Below are positions 13,565-22,226 of a stretch of 24,544 nucleotides of DNA, one piece after another. The notes under the pieces are model-generated. The model had not been told where the DNA came from, made no database searches, and saw only the letters and a list, made by a program, of their open reading frames with translations. The stretch is from an uncultured Bacteroidales bacterium. GTDB taxonomy: Bacteria > Bacteroidota > Bacteroidia > Bacteroidales > P3. Numbering within the stretch: the stretch's first letter is position 1; each line of letters starts with the position of its first letter. The translations under genes and the position numbers were made by a program. The DNA lies in assembly GCA_937901525.1 (NCBI GenBank), contig CALDHX010000010.1:1-24544 (forward strand), written 5' to 3'.

Positions 13565-14557
13565 TTATTGGTTTGAGAATATTGTTGTTAGACAAACATC
13601 TCCTACTATTTTCAAACTTTCTTTGCTGATATTGTCCATGTTATCTTGCATTGTGTGCCAAAAAGGAAAGAAACTGCATGTTGGATCGTTTTGTACAATG
13701 TCTATCATAGGTATTCTTGCAGTTAGATTCACCCAATGATGATCGTCCATTATAGGATAGGTTTGTTCGTTTATGAATATATTAGAATATCCCTTTGCTG
13801 CGGCAATTTCCCATACCTTATTCATAATTGAAGCTGCGTAATGCATAGATAAACCCTCTTTTGTAAATCGTAAATTCTTGTATCCTACCATATCAAGTAA
13901 GATTCCATAATTGGCAGTGTAGAAAGGGTAGTGAGGAGTCTTGCTCCAATGTTGTGAACCCAAACACCAATCGCTTTGATCTTCTACATCGCTTTCTGCC
14001 CATGAAGGAGTGCCTTGATCTTCTAAGTCAAAAAATACAATATCTACACCTTGTGGGTTTTCTTTTTGGCGAAATACTCTTGCAATTTCCATTAAAACGC
14101 CAACTCCACTTGCACCATCGTTTGCTCCGTCTATTGCTTTTTTGTGGTTTTCTTCGTTTGGATCTTCGTCTGCCCAAAGTCTGCTATCCCAATGTGCTGC
14201 TAAGACTACTCTGTCTGAGGCTTGTGGATTGAAACTCGCTATAATGTTTCTGCCTTCAACATTTGTTCCGTCCCAAAGTTTGGAAGAGAATGTTTGTACA
14301 TAGATTGTGTCGGCGTATTGTTTCATAAAATTGATTAAATAGTCGCCACAGAGTTGTGAGGCTTTACTCATAGGTGTTCTTGGTCCAAAATCGCATTGTG
14401 TTTTTACGTAAGAGTATGCCGAGTCTGCATTAAAAGTAGGGATTTCTACATTTGCGTAGTTAGGTTGAGTGATTTGGGTTTCTGTCTTAGTCTTTTTGCA
14501 AGAGGTAAAACCTAAAATCAATATCAATACTATTAATATATTTAGTTTATTTCCCAT
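13565..14557 (-). CDS. Glutaminyl-peptide cyclotransferase-like M28 lipoprotein
   Basis: A 330-aa exported metalloprotein of the M28 fold; signal peptide ends F-T-S-C (Cys20). Zinc-site blocks are AAHWDS (H122), DGANDGASG (D147), FFDLEDQG (E179, D180) and FWHTMQDNMDNI (H301). WCLGSQHW and the DDHHWVN and RIPMIDI segments match bacterial glutaminyl cyclases such as those of Porphyromonas and Prevotella. That enzyme converts N-terminal Gln of exported proteins to pyroglutamate, a single-zinc reaction needing D, E/D and H. A plain aminopeptidase is the alternative. The start overlaps the cysS end by 16 bp. It may act on local exported proteins, since the WD40 protein is predicted to have an N-terminal Gln after cleavage. 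Confidence 0.88.
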   Translation of the reverse strand: MGNKLNILIVLILILGFTSCKKTKTETQITQPNYANVEIPTFNADSAYSYVKTQCDFGPRTPMSKASQLCGDYLINFMKQYADTIYVQTFSSKLWDGTNVEGRNIIASFNPQASDRVVLAAHWDSRLWADEDPNEENHKKAIDGANDGASGVGVLMEIARVFRQKENPQGVDIVFFDLEDQGTPSWAESDVEDQSDWCLGSQHWSKTPHYPFYTANYGILLDMVGYKNLRFTKEGLSMHYAASIMNKVWEIAAAKGYSNIFINEQTYPIMDDHHWVNLTARIPMIDIVQNDPTCSFFPFWHTMQDNMDNISKESLKIVGDVCLTTIFSNQ

Positions 14558-16020
14558 TTTGCTCCGTCTTTTCCGTCTTTGATTGTGATTCCTACTTCTG
14601 ATAATCTATCTCTTATCATATCACTTTTTGCCCAATCTTTGTTTGCTCTTGCTTCTGCTCTCATTTCAGCGATTATACTCATCAAGCCTTCAATTATATT
14701 GCTTGTATTGTCGCTTTGTTCGCTTTTCATTCCTAATATTTCACTGAAAATGATTTCAAAGTTTTCTTTTAATGCAGTTTTGTCTTGTTCTGTGATTGTT
14801 TCTTTTTTGTCAGAGATTAGGTTTACTAAACGTGAGATTTCAAACATATTGGCAATTACTACCGGTGTGTTGAAATCATCGCACATTGCTTCAATACATT
14901 TTGTGAATATTGCATTGAAATCAACGCTTGTTGTATTTGAAGTTGGTAAGTTATTGATATTTCTTTGTGTTTCAAAGAGTTTTTTCATTCCTTTTTCGGC
15001 TGCCGATAGGGCTTCGTTAGAAAAATCAAGTGTTGAACGATAGTGTGCTTGCAAAATAAAGAAACGAATTGTCATAGGGCTATATGCTTTGTCTAATTTA
15101 GGATGAGAACCTGTAAAGAACTCATTTAATGTTATGAAGTTGCCAAGACTTTTACCCATTTTTTGACCTCCGATTGTTATCATATTGTTGTGTAACCAAT
15201 ATTTTGCAGGTTCGCAACCAAAGGCACATATTGATTGTGCGATTTCGCTTTCGTGGTGAGGGAAAAGTAAGTCTAATCCTCCGCCATGTATGTCAAATTT
15301 TTCTCCAAGGTACTTTCTGCTCATCGCAGTGCACTCTAAATGCCAACCAGGGAAACCATCGCTCCATGGAGATGGCCAACGCATAATGTGTTCTGGTGAA
15401 GCTTTTTTCCAAAGTGCGAAATCGGCAGGATTTCTCTTTTCTTCTTGTCCGTCAAGCTCACGTGTGTTGGCTATCATCTCTTCGATAACTCTATTAGATA
15501 ATACTCCGTATTTGTGAGTGTCGTTATTGTATTTCAAAACGTCAAAATAAACACTGCCATTGCTTATATAGGCGTAACCATTTTCTAATAATTTTTCTAC
15601 AATTTGTATTTGGTCAATGATATGTCCTGTTGCTGTTGGTTGAATGCTTGGACGTAAAATGTTCATTGAATCCATTGCTTCAAGATACCTTTGAGTATAG
15701 TGTTGTGCAACTTCCATTGGTTCTAATTGTTCTAATCTTGCTTTTTTTGCAATTTTGTCTTCTCCACTGTCTGCATCGTTTTCCAAGTGTCCAACGTCTG
15801 TTATGTTTCTAACATATCTTACTTTGTATCCCATATATTTTAGGAAACGAAAAACAGTGTCAAATGTTAATGCTGCTCTTGCGTGTCCTAAGTGTGCATC
15901 TCCATAAACTGTTGGTCCACAAACATACATTCCAACAAAAGGAGCGTTTATTGCTTGAAATTCTTCTTTGTTTCTACTAAGCGTATTGTAAACTACTAAT
16001 TTTTTTGCGTTTTCTATCAT
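14542..16020 (-). CDS. cysS: Cysteinyl-tRNA synthetase
   Basis: Charges tRNA-Cys with cysteine in the cytosol. Class I signatures are clear: MYVCGPTVYGDAHLGHAR with zinc ligand C34 and the HIGH-equivalent HLGH (43-46), the KMGKS loop (287-291), and further zinc ligands C230 in WHLECTAMS, H255 and E259 in FPHHESEIAQS. The C-terminal anticodon-binding helical part is present, and length (492 aa) is normal. It starts 16 bp after the permease gene stop and overlaps the following M28 gene by 16 bp, so it is an internal operon gene. Confidence 0.98.
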   Translation of the reverse strand: MIENAKKLVVYNTLSRNKEEFQAINAPFVGMYVCGPTVYGDAHLGHARAALTFDTVFRFLKYMGYKVRYVRNITDVGHLENDADSGEDKIAKKARLEQLEPMEVAQHYTQRYLEAMDSMNILRPSIQPTATGHIIDQIQIVEKLLENGYAYISNGSVYFDVLKYNNDTHKYGVLSNRVIEEMIANTRELDGQEEKRNPADFALWKKASPEHIMRWPSPWSDGFPGWHLECTAMSRKYLGEKFDIHGGGLDLLFPHHESEIAQSICAFGCEPAKYWLHNNMITIGGQKMGKSLGNFITLNEFFTGSHPKLDKAYSPMTIRFFILQAHYRSTLDFSNEALSAAEKGMKKLFETQRNINNLPTSNTTSVDFNAIFTKCIEAMCDDFNTPVVIANMFEISRLVNLISDKKETITEQDKTALKENFEIIFSEILGMKSEQSDNTSNIIEGLMSIIAEMRAEARANKDWAKSDMIRDRLSEVGITIKDGKDGAKWEIN

Positions 16021-16036
16021 GATGTTTCTTTATTTT

Positions 16037-17251
16037 CTATTTGTTAAATTTTATTTTTCTTGACATTATGCCTGTACATAAACAGGAAATTGTTGCAACC
16101 ATGAGTGTTATGGCTATAATATCTGTGAAATATATTTGTATTGGAAAACTATCTACTATGAAAGAGGAGCCCATCTTAATAAGTCCAAAGTTTTGTTGTA
16201 GTAAACAAAATATTAATCCTAAGATTAGTCCACAAATCATTCCAACTATGCTCATCATTACTCCATTTATGAAAAATATTGAGCGAATATTTTTTTTTGT
16301 TGCCCCCATAGTCCTTAGTATCATTATGTCTTTTTTCTTTGTCATAATGAGTAAGGATAATGCTCCCATAATATTGAAACTTGCAATAAAGATAATGAAT
16401 CCTAAGATTATATATACAGCCAATTTTTCTGCTTTTACTACTTTGTAATAAACAGGATCTTGTTCTAATTTGTTCTTTACAATATAGTCTTTTGAAAGAA
16501 TTTGTTCTAATTTGGCTTTTGTTTCATTGGAGTGCTTAATGTTTTTTAATTTTACATTGATATTGCTGACTTGATTTGTGCTTAATTCCATTAATTCTTG
16601 TGCAAAGGATAAGGGAACTATTGCAACATTGTTGTCTATTTCGCTTCGTGTAAGAAAACTTCCTGAAAAAATAGCTTTCTTTATGTTTAAATTGTCTTCG
16701 GGTACAATAACGGTAGTTGGATTCTTTTTCGGAATGCAAAATTGTATTGGGATATTTAATTTTTCTGCACCTTGATAAAGCGACATGTCTAACATTAAAG
16801 AATATCCTAATATGCAATTTGCTTTTTCTTTTGAATAAAGAGATGTGCTTCCAAGATACATTGTTGTGTCTATGTTGGAAATTCTGAAAAAATTATCTTC
16901 TACTCCATACATATCAACTATGTTTTGAGCGTTTTCAAGCGATATTAAAACAGATTCTTTAATTACTGGTGTAATATCTTGAATATTAGGAATAGATTTT
17001 ATTTTTTCAGTGTTTATCTCTTTAATATTTATGATTTTACCTTTGCTTGGCTCTATTATTAAGTCTGGATTAGAATAACTAAGCATATCCGATGCAAGGG
17101 AGGTAAAGCCATTGAAAACGGAGAGCACAATTAACAAAGCCATAGTTACAACTCCTACACCGATAAGAGAGATTAAAGATATTATGTTAATAACTTTAAG
17201 TTCTTTCTTTGTGAAGAAATATCTCATCGCTATAAAGAAGCTGAATCGCAT
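16037..17251 (-). CDS. FtsX/LolC-LolE-type ABC transporter permease
   Basis: A 404-aa inner-membrane protein. One transmembrane helix lies near 20-46, a periplasmic domain of about 225 residues follows, then three helices at about 277-303, 327-352 and 375-395. This is the four-helix topology of the MacB/FtsX class. The cytoplasmic segment DIMILRTMGATKKNIRSIF (309-327) is the coupling helix found in LolC and LolE, which pull lipoproteins out of the inner membrane for Lol transport. No LolD-type ATPase is adjacent, so its partner is elsewhere. It follows rbfA by 12 bp. The many lipoproteins in this window fit a role in lipoprotein sorting, but other FtsX-type roles cannot be excluded. Confidence 0.88.
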   Translation of the reverse strand: MRFSFFIAMRYFFTKKELKVINIISLISLIGVGVVTMALLIVLSVFNGFTSLASDMLSYSNPDLIIEPSKGKIINIKEINTEKIKSIPNIQDITPVIKESVLISLENAQNIVDMYGVEDNFFRISNIDTTMYLGSTSLYSKEKANCILGYSLMLDMSLYQGAEKLNIPIQFCIPKKNPTTVIVPEDNLNIKKAIFSGSFLTRSEIDNNVAIVPLSFAQELMELSTNQVSNINVKLKNIKHSNETKAKLEQILSKDYIVKNKLEQDPVYYKVVKAEKLAVYIILGFIIFIASFNIMGALSLLIMTKKKDIMILRTMGATKKNIRSIFFINGVMMSIVGMICGLILGLIFCLLQQNFGLIKMGSSFIVDSFPIQIYFTDIIAITLMVATISCLCTGIMSRKIKFNK

Positions 17252-17263
17252 TAAAGAATATTT

Positions 17264-17608
17264 TTAAGATTTCAGTAATCTGTCAATATTTTCGCTATAA
17301 TCTAAACTATCATCTATGAAAAAAGTTAAATCAGGTATGATTCTTAATTGATTTCTTTCCATAGAAGCAAGTCTATTCCTTAAAAAAGGTTTGTTTGTTT
17401 GTACTAATTCCAAAATTTCTTCTGGTTTTATTCCGCCAAGTGCGAAAATACTAATGTATACTTTGGCTATTGACAAATCAGGTGATACTCTAACACGCGT
17501 TACAGTTATCATAGCTCCTTTAAATAAGTTCTTAGATTCATATCTCAGAATCTCGCCCATGTCTTTTTGTATTAAACGGGCTACTTTTTGTAATCTATTA
17601 TTATCCAT
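17264..17608 (-). CDS. rbfA: 30S ribosome-binding factor A
   Basis: RbfA binds immature 30S subunits and helps mature the 5' end of 16S rRNA, with importance at low temperature. The protein has the KH-type RbfA pattern: RLQKVARLIQKDMGEILR at the N-terminus, the MITVTRVRVSPDLSIAKVYISIF strand pair and the LRIIPDLTFFIDDSL C-terminal strand. The ATG at 17606-17608 gives 114 aa. A TTG three codons upstream (17617) is possible but lies within the -7 box, so the ATG is preferred. It is the first gene of the seven-gene operon and is divergent from queD, with 68 bp between start codons. Confidence 0.95.
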   Translation of the reverse strand: MDNNRLQKVARLIQKDMGEILRYESKNLFKGAMITVTRVRVSPDLSIAKVYISIFALGGIKPEEILELVQTNKPFLRNRLASMERNQLRIIPDLTFFIDDSLDYSENIDRLLKS

Positions 17609-17676
17609 ATTTTGCAAAATTACGAAAAAATAATGTTTTCTTATTAAAACAAATAAAAAATAGTATTTTTGCAGGT
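17609..17676. promoter_or_regulatory. Divergent rbfA/queD promoters abutting both start codons
   Basis: On the - strand TAATTTTG (17622-17615) ends six bases before the rbfA ATG. On the + strand TATTTTTG (17664-17671) ends five bases before the queD ATG. Both match TAnnTTTG, and both predict transcription starting at or next to the start codon. Neither has a clear TTTG at -33; the space between is almost pure A/T. No Shine-Dalgarno sequence is possible in such leaders. Confidence 0.55.
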
Positions 17677-18117
17677 ATGAAAATTAGATTAACGAAAGAG
17701 TTTAAATTTGAAATGTCCCATGCTCTTGATGAATATCAAGGATTGTGTAGAAATCTTCATGGACATTCTTATCGATTATTTGTTACTATAATAGGAGAGT
17801 ATGTAAAAAATCCTCAGGATAATAGTTCCGGAATGGTATTGGACTTTAAGTCTATTAAGAATCTTGTAGAACAAAATATTATTCAGGATTTTGATCATGC
17901 AGTTGTTTTACACAAGAATAGTAGGTTTACAAACGTTTTAAAACAAAGCGATACTAAAATGATAATTTTTGAAAATCAACCTACATGTGAAAATCTTATT
18001 ATAGAATTTCACAATAGAATTGTAAAATCTCTACCGGTTGGCATAAAGTTGGCAAAGTTAAAACTTTATGAAACGGAGACTTCTTTTGCAGAATGGTTGA
18101 TGGAAGACAACGAATAA
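17677..18117 (+). CDS. queD: 6-carboxy-5,6,7,8-tetrahydropterin synthase (QueD/PTPS family)
   Basis: Converts 7,8-dihydroneopterin triphosphate to carboxytetrahydropterin, the second step of queuosine (preQ0) synthesis. Zinc ligands H15, H28 and H30 and the catalytic C24 form the QueD-specific C-x3-HGH motif in GLCRNLHGHSY; PTCENL and the late ETETS motif that holds the pterin-binding Glu are also present. Length is 146 aa, within the family range. The enzyme is cytosolic. The other que genes are not in the window. It probably shares a transcript with the AI-2E-type transporter 13 bp downstream, although their functions are not obviously linked. Confidence 0.94.
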   Translation: MKIRLTKEFKFEMSHALDEYQGLCRNLHGHSYRLFVTIIGEYVKNPQDNSSGMVLDFKSIKNLVEQNIIQDFDHAVVLHKNSRFTNVLKQSDTKMIIFENQPTCENLIIEFHNRIVKSLPVGIKLAKLKLYETETSFAEWLMEDNE

Positions 18118-18130
18118 TTAGAATGTAGAT

Positions 18131-19246
18131 ATGAATAATGATAAATTTCAATTTCCTCAAATAGCTAAATGGATATTTTCCTTCTCTGTAATAGGGTTGG
18201 TAATATATCTTATGTGGTATTTTCGTTTTCTTGTTGTATGTATACTTTTGGCGTTGATACTTGCTTTTATGGGGACTCCAATTCAAAATTTACTTCAAAA
18301 ATTTCATATAGGAAAATATCATTTTTCAAGAACAATAACAACGGTTATTACATTGGTTAGTCTTGTTTCTATATTTGCTTTTGTTGCTTACTTGATAATA
18401 CCATTGTTTATTAGTCAAGCAATGGAATTTGCAAATCTTGATGTGTATAAAATTGCCGATTACTATGCAGAACCGATAAATAAGATTGAACAATTCTTGT
18501 ATAATTATCAATTATTACCACCTGAGAAAAATTTAGAAACACTTGTTTCTTCTTATATCTTAGAAACTTTAAATACTTTAAATCTTACAAATATTGCAGA
18601 TGCAACTATTAGCCTTACAAGTAATATTGTAATGGGAACATTCATCGTTCTTTTTGTTACATTCTTCTTTTTAAAGGACAATAACTTAGTAAATAAATTC
18701 ATAAATGCAGTTACACCTGATTTATACTTAGATGAAATTCATAAAATCATAACATCTTCTCGTGTCCTCATAAGTAGATATTTCTTAGGCATATTTTCTG
18801 AAATCATAATTATGATTGCACTTCTTTCTTTGGGCTTTTATTTAGTAGGATTAAAGAATGTAATTCTAATTGCTACGATTTGTGGTGTTATGGTCATACT
18901 TCCATATATTGGAGTCTTGATAGGAGGGGTTGTAGGTCTTATGGTTTGTCTTACAAGTTACCTTGGAACAGATCCAACTCTTGATATAATTCCTATTATC
19001 GTTAAATTTATTAGTGTTTTTGCGATAGTAAAACTCATAGATGATTTTATTCTTCAACCACTTATATATTCAAAAAGTGTAAAAGCACATCCGTTGGAAA
19101 TATTCTTAGTAATACTTATGGCAGGTGAAGTTGGCGGAATAATAGGTATGATTTTAGCAATACCGGTTTATACTTTATTTAGAATAATAGCTAAAGAATT
19201 TTTCGTAAAGTGGAAATTCATTAAGAAAATAACAGAAAATCTTTAA
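18131..19246 (+). CDS. AI-2E family transporter (PerM/UPF0118)
   Basis: A 371-aa polytopic inner-membrane protein. Hydrophobic segments at about 13-50, 66-88, 160-182, 212-240, 244-280, 288-312 and 325-355 give roughly eight helices. The family signatures are visible: the ILAFMGTPIQNLL segment after the first helix pair, TFFFLKDN in the middle, and the C-terminal PYIGVLIGGVVGL and HPLEIFLVILMAGEVGGIIGMILAIPVYT blocks (the latter spread over 327-355). Members have been linked to autoinducer-2 export and to Na+/H+ exchange, so the substrate here is open. The ATG is 13 bp after queD. Confidence 0.93.
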   Translation: MNNDKFQFPQIAKWIFSFSVIGLVIYLMWYFRFLVVCILLALILAFMGTPIQNLLQKFHIGKYHFSRTITTVITLVSLVSIFAFVAYLIIPLFISQAMEFANLDVYKIADYYAEPINKIEQFLYNYQLLPPEKNLETLVSSYILETLNTLNLTNIADATISLTSNIVMGTFIVLFVTFFFLKDNNLVNKFINAVTPDLYLDEIHKIITSSRVLISRYFLGIFSEIIIMIALLSLGFYLVGLKNVILIATICGVMVILPYIGVLIGGVVGLMVCLTSYLGTDPTLDIIPIIVKFISVFAIVKLIDDFILQPLIYSKSVKAHPLEIFLVILMAGEVGGIIGMILAIPVYTLFRIIAKEFFVKWKFIKKITENL

Positions 19247-19254
19247 AAACTTCT

Positions 19255-19262
19255 TATATTTG
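19255..19262 (+). promoter_or_regulatory. -7 element for the glycan gene run
   Basis: TATATTTG matches TAnnTTTG and ends 19 nt before the methyltransferase ATG at 19282, in a 35-bp gap after the transporter gene. No TTTG lies at the usual -33 distance, so the promoter is weak or needs help. It may begin the run from methyltransferase to rRNA methyltransferase. Confidence 0.5.
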
Positions 19263-19281
19263 CAAACACGCAATTAAAGAA

Positions 19282-20067
19282 ATGAAAAAGATTATAAAGT
19301 TTTTTTTACAAAAAGTTCCTCGAAAATACCTTCAAAAATTAGTTTTGGTATTTAAAATCTTTGTAAAGTTGTTTTATTTGGGCAACAAAAAACATTGTCC
19401 CGTTTGTGGTAAACACTATCGTAAGTTTCTTCCATACGGATATGTTGTTTCAAGAGAAAATGCCTTATGTCCAAATTGCCTCGCCTTAGAAAGACATCGT
19501 TTATTGTGGTTGTATTTTCAAAAAGAAACCACTTTATTTCAAGATAAGCTTTCTTTCTTGCACATAGCACCTGAAATGTGTTTTATTCCTTTGTTTAAAA
19601 AAATGCCAAACCTCGATTACAAAACAGCAGACCTTGAATCACCTTGGGCAGATATTCATTTGAATATTGAAAATATGCCATTGGAGGATAATAGTTTTGA
19701 TGTTCTTATGGCAAATCATATACTTGAACACGTAAACGACTTACCTAAGGCATTAAGTGAAATAAAACGTGTATTGAAACCAAACGGTTGGGCTATTTTA
19801 CTTAGTCCTATAAATCCAAAAAGAGAAACTACTTATGAGGATTCAACTATTACCTCACCAGAAGAAAGAGAAAAACATTTTGGACAAAAAGACCACGTAA
19901 GAGAGTTTGGAAAAGATTACGCAAGTGTTTTAGAAAAAGCAGGATTTGAAGTAGAAGAAAATAAATTCGTTGAAACGCTTTCTTTGGAGGAATTAGAAAG
20001 ATTTGCAATAGCAAAGAAAGAAGACATAAATATTGAACATCATATCTTTATAGCTAAAAAGAAATAA
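19282..20067 (+). CDS. SAM-dependent methyltransferase with N-terminal zinc knuckle
   Basis: A 261-aa protein. After a basic, amphipathic N-terminal 35 residues there is a four-cysteine knuckle: C39 and C42 (CPVC), then C63 and C66 (CPNC) followed by LALERHRLLW. The rest is a class I methyltransferase (Methyltransf_11 type): FLHIAPEMCF in place of a strict GxGxG, the acidic residue in DLESPW, and FDVLMANHILEHVNDL with IKRVLKPNGWAILL. This knuckle plus methyltransferase arrangement is common in polysaccharide loci, and here a glycosyltransferase starts five bases later. The likely target is a sugar or lipid-linked glycan, but the acceptor cannot be predicted. Confidence 0.88.
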   Translation: MKKIIKFFLQKVPRKYLQKLVLVFKIFVKLFYLGNKKHCPVCGKHYRKFLPYGYVVSRENALCPNCLALERHRLLWLYFQKETTLFQDKLSFLHIAPEMCFIPLFKKMPNLDYKTADLESPWADIHLNIENMPLEDNSFDVLMANHILEHVNDLPKALSEIKRVLKPNGWAILLSPINPKRETTYEDSTITSPEEREKHFGQKDHVREFGKDYASVLEKAGFEVEENKFVETLSLEELERFAIAKKEDINIEHHIFIAKKK

Positions 20068-20072
20068 TAGGA

Positions 20073-21203
20073 ATGAAAATAACACTAATCGGAACAGCAT
20101 ATCCCTATCGCGGAGGTTTAGCTTCATTTAACGAAAGATTGATGTCGCAATTCAAATATGAAGGAGAGGAAGTAGAAATCAAAACATTCACACTTCAATA
20201 CCCTTCTATACTTTTCCCAGGCAAAACACAATTTTCTACAAGTGAGAATAAAAACGATTTTTCCATAGAACGCTGTGTCAATTCCATTAACCCTTTTAAT
20301 TGGATTAAAGTAGGTAAAAAAATAAAGAAAGAAAAACCCGATATTGTTATTATAAAATATTGGATGCCCTTTATGTCTCCTTGTTTTGGCACAATGGCTC
20401 GTATCATAAAAAGCAACAAAAAAACAAAGATAATAGCAATTGCTGACAACATTATTCCACATGAAAGACGTTTCTTTGATTCTTGGCTTACAAAATACTT
20501 TGTTGGTTGTGTTGATGCGTGGATTGCGATGAGCAAAAGCGTGTTTGATGACATAGAAATCTTTGATAAAAAAGTACTACGCTCGCTTTGCTTTCACCCA
20601 ATCTTTGATAATTTTGGAGAAAAAATAGATAAAGAGACTGCACAAAAAAACTTAGGCTTACAAAGTAAGGAAATAAATATTTTATTTTTTGGTTTAGTTA
20701 GAGATTACAAAGGATTAGATTTTTTAATCAAAGCTTTAAAAAATCCAGCCTTAGAGAACTATCCTTTACACCTTACAGTAGCGGGAGAATTCTATGAACC
20801 ACAATCAAAATATGATGAAATAATCAAAGAATTAGATCTAAAAAACATAACTATCCACAATAAGTTTATAGCAAACGAAGATGTGAAGAATTATTTTTGT
20901 GCTTGCGATTTGGTAGTTTTGCCATACAAGACAGCAACTCAAAGTGGCGTTACACAAATTGCCTTTCATTTTGAAAAACCTATGTTAGTTACTGACGTAG
21001 GAGGCTTAGCCGAAATAGTAAAGCACGGAAAAAGCGGATACGTTTGTCAACCTAATCCACAATCTATTGCAGATTGTTTGCTAGATTTTTGCAAAAACAA
21101 AACAGATTTTACAGAAAGTTTAATGGAAGAAAAGAAAAAATTTTCGTGGGAGAGAATGACCGAATCCATTAAAGAATTATACACAAAAACTCTTGAAAAA
21201 TAA
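20073..21203 (+). CDS. GT4-family glycosyltransferase
   Basis: A 376-aa retaining glycosyltransferase with GT-B fold. The N-terminal acceptor domain begins MKITLIGTAYPYRGGLASF. The C-terminal donor domain begins near 200 with INILFFGLVRDYKGLDFLI and includes the nucleotide-sugar block VVLPYKTATQSGVTQIAFHF, then KPMLVTDVGGLAEIV. The second Glu of the usual E-x7-E motif is replaced by Gln (Q295), a variant I associate with a Bacteroidota subgroup of GT4. It is probably cytosolic or membrane-associated and transfers a sugar to a lipid-linked glycan or LPS core. GDP-heptose, made by the next genes' pathway, is one possible donor. Its stop codon directly abuts the hddA ATG. Confidence 0.9.
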   Translation: MKITLIGTAYPYRGGLASFNERLMSQFKYEGEEVEIKTFTLQYPSILFPGKTQFSTSENKNDFSIERCVNSINPFNWIKVGKKIKKEKPDIVIIKYWMPFMSPCFGTMARIIKSNKKTKIIAIADNIIPHERRFFDSWLTKYFVGCVDAWIAMSKSVFDDIEIFDKKVLRSLCFHPIFDNFGEKIDKETAQKNLGLQSKEINILFFGLVRDYKGLDFLIKALKNPALENYPLHLTVAGEFYEPQSKYDEIIKELDLKNITIHNKFIANEDVKNYFCACDLVVLPYKTATQSGVTQIAFHFEKPMLVTDVGGLAEIVKHGKSGYVCQPNPQSIADCLLDFCKNKTDFTESLMEEKKKFSWERMTESIKELYTKTLEK

Positions 21204-22226
21204 ATGATAATACGAAGTAAAGCACCTTTAAGATTAGGCTTAGCAGGAGGGGGGACAGATGTTTCTCCGTTTTCTGACATATATGGCGGTTGCATTCTTA
21301 ATGCCACTATAAGTTTATATGCATATTGTGATATTATTCCTCACAATGATGGTAAAATACGTTTCTTTTTAGAGGATAAGAACCAAAGATATGAATACGA
21401 TAGTGTAGAACAACTTCCAATAAACGGAGAAATAGATCTCTTAAAAGCCGTTTACAACAGAATTGTCAGAGATTTCAATGTCGGAAAGTTGTCTTTTGAT
21501 ATTCATACCTTTGTTGATGCACCAGCAGGTAGTGGATTAGGAACTTCTTCCACTTTAGTAGTTGCAGTTTTAGGAGCTTTCGTTCAATGGTTGAAACTTC
21601 CGCTTGCAGAATACGATATTGCTTCTTTGGCATACAGCATAGAAAGAGAAGATATGTTGCTTGCAGGAGGAAAACAAGACCAATATGCAGCAACATTTGG
21701 AGGATTTAATTTTATGGAGTTTTATGCAGAGGGAAAAGTTATTGTAAATCCTCTTCGCATCAAAGATAAAATTCTAAATGAACTTTCAAGAAATATAATT
21801 TTGTTTTATACTGCTACATCAAGAGACTCTGCCAAGATAATAGAACAACAACAAAAAAATGTGATTGCAAATAACACACAATCCATAGAAGCAATGCAAC
21901 AACTAAAACACCAAGCTGTGTTGATGAAAGAATCATTGCTCAAAAGCGATTTAGATAAAATAGGAGATATTCTTAACCTTGGTTGGCAATATAAAAGACA
22001 AATGGCAAGAGGTATAAGTACCGATTTATTTGAAAGCGTATATAATGCAGCACTTCAAGCAGGAGCAAGTGGAGGTAAAATATCTGGTGCAGGCGGAGGA
22101 GGATATATTTTCTTTTATGCTTCTGAAGCAAAAAGATATGAAGTAATTAAAGCCTTAGATTCTTTTGGAGGAAAGGTTAGACGATTTGAATTTACAAACC
22201 AAGGCTTAGAAACGTGGCAAATTTAA
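21204..22226 (+). CDS. hddA: D-glycero-alpha-D-manno-heptose 7-phosphate kinase (HddA type)
   Basis: A 340-aa GHMP kinase that makes heptose 1,7-bisphosphate for GDP-D-glycero-alpha-D-manno-heptose. Motif 1 is KAPLRLGLAGGGTDVSPF near the N-terminus, the ATP-binding motif is PAGSGLGTSSTL (107-118), and motif 3 is ISGAGGGGYIFF (about 290-301). The N-terminal GGGTD with SPF and the C-terminal RFEF block are typical of HddA rather than galacto- or mevalonate kinases. The ATG follows the upstream TAA without a gap, and the next gene, a matching nucleotidyltransferase, overlaps by 13 bp. The pair supports the pathway assignment; a related fucokinase-type sugar kinase is the alternative. Confidence 0.9.
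   Translation: MIIRSKAPLRLGLAGGGTDVSPFSDIYGGCILNATISLYAYCDIIPHNDGKIRFFLEDKNQRYEYDSVEQLPINGEIDLLKAVYNRIVRDFNVGKLSFDIHTFVDAPAGSGLGTSSTLVVAVLGAFVQWLKLPLAEYDIASLAYSIEREDMLLAGGKQDQYAATFGGFNFMEFYAEGKVIVNPLRIKDKILNELSRNIILFYTATSRDSAKIIEQQQKNVIANNTQSIEAMQQLKHQAVLMKESLLKSDLDKIGDILNLGWQYKRQMARGISTDLFESVYNAALQAGASGGKISGAGGGGYIFFYASEAKRYEVIKALDSFGGKVRRFEFTNQGLETWQI

Noticed and set aside
14579..15043. 154-aa ORF antisense to cysS
   Set aside because: Hydrophobic shadow frame of a conserved synthetase gene; no start signals.
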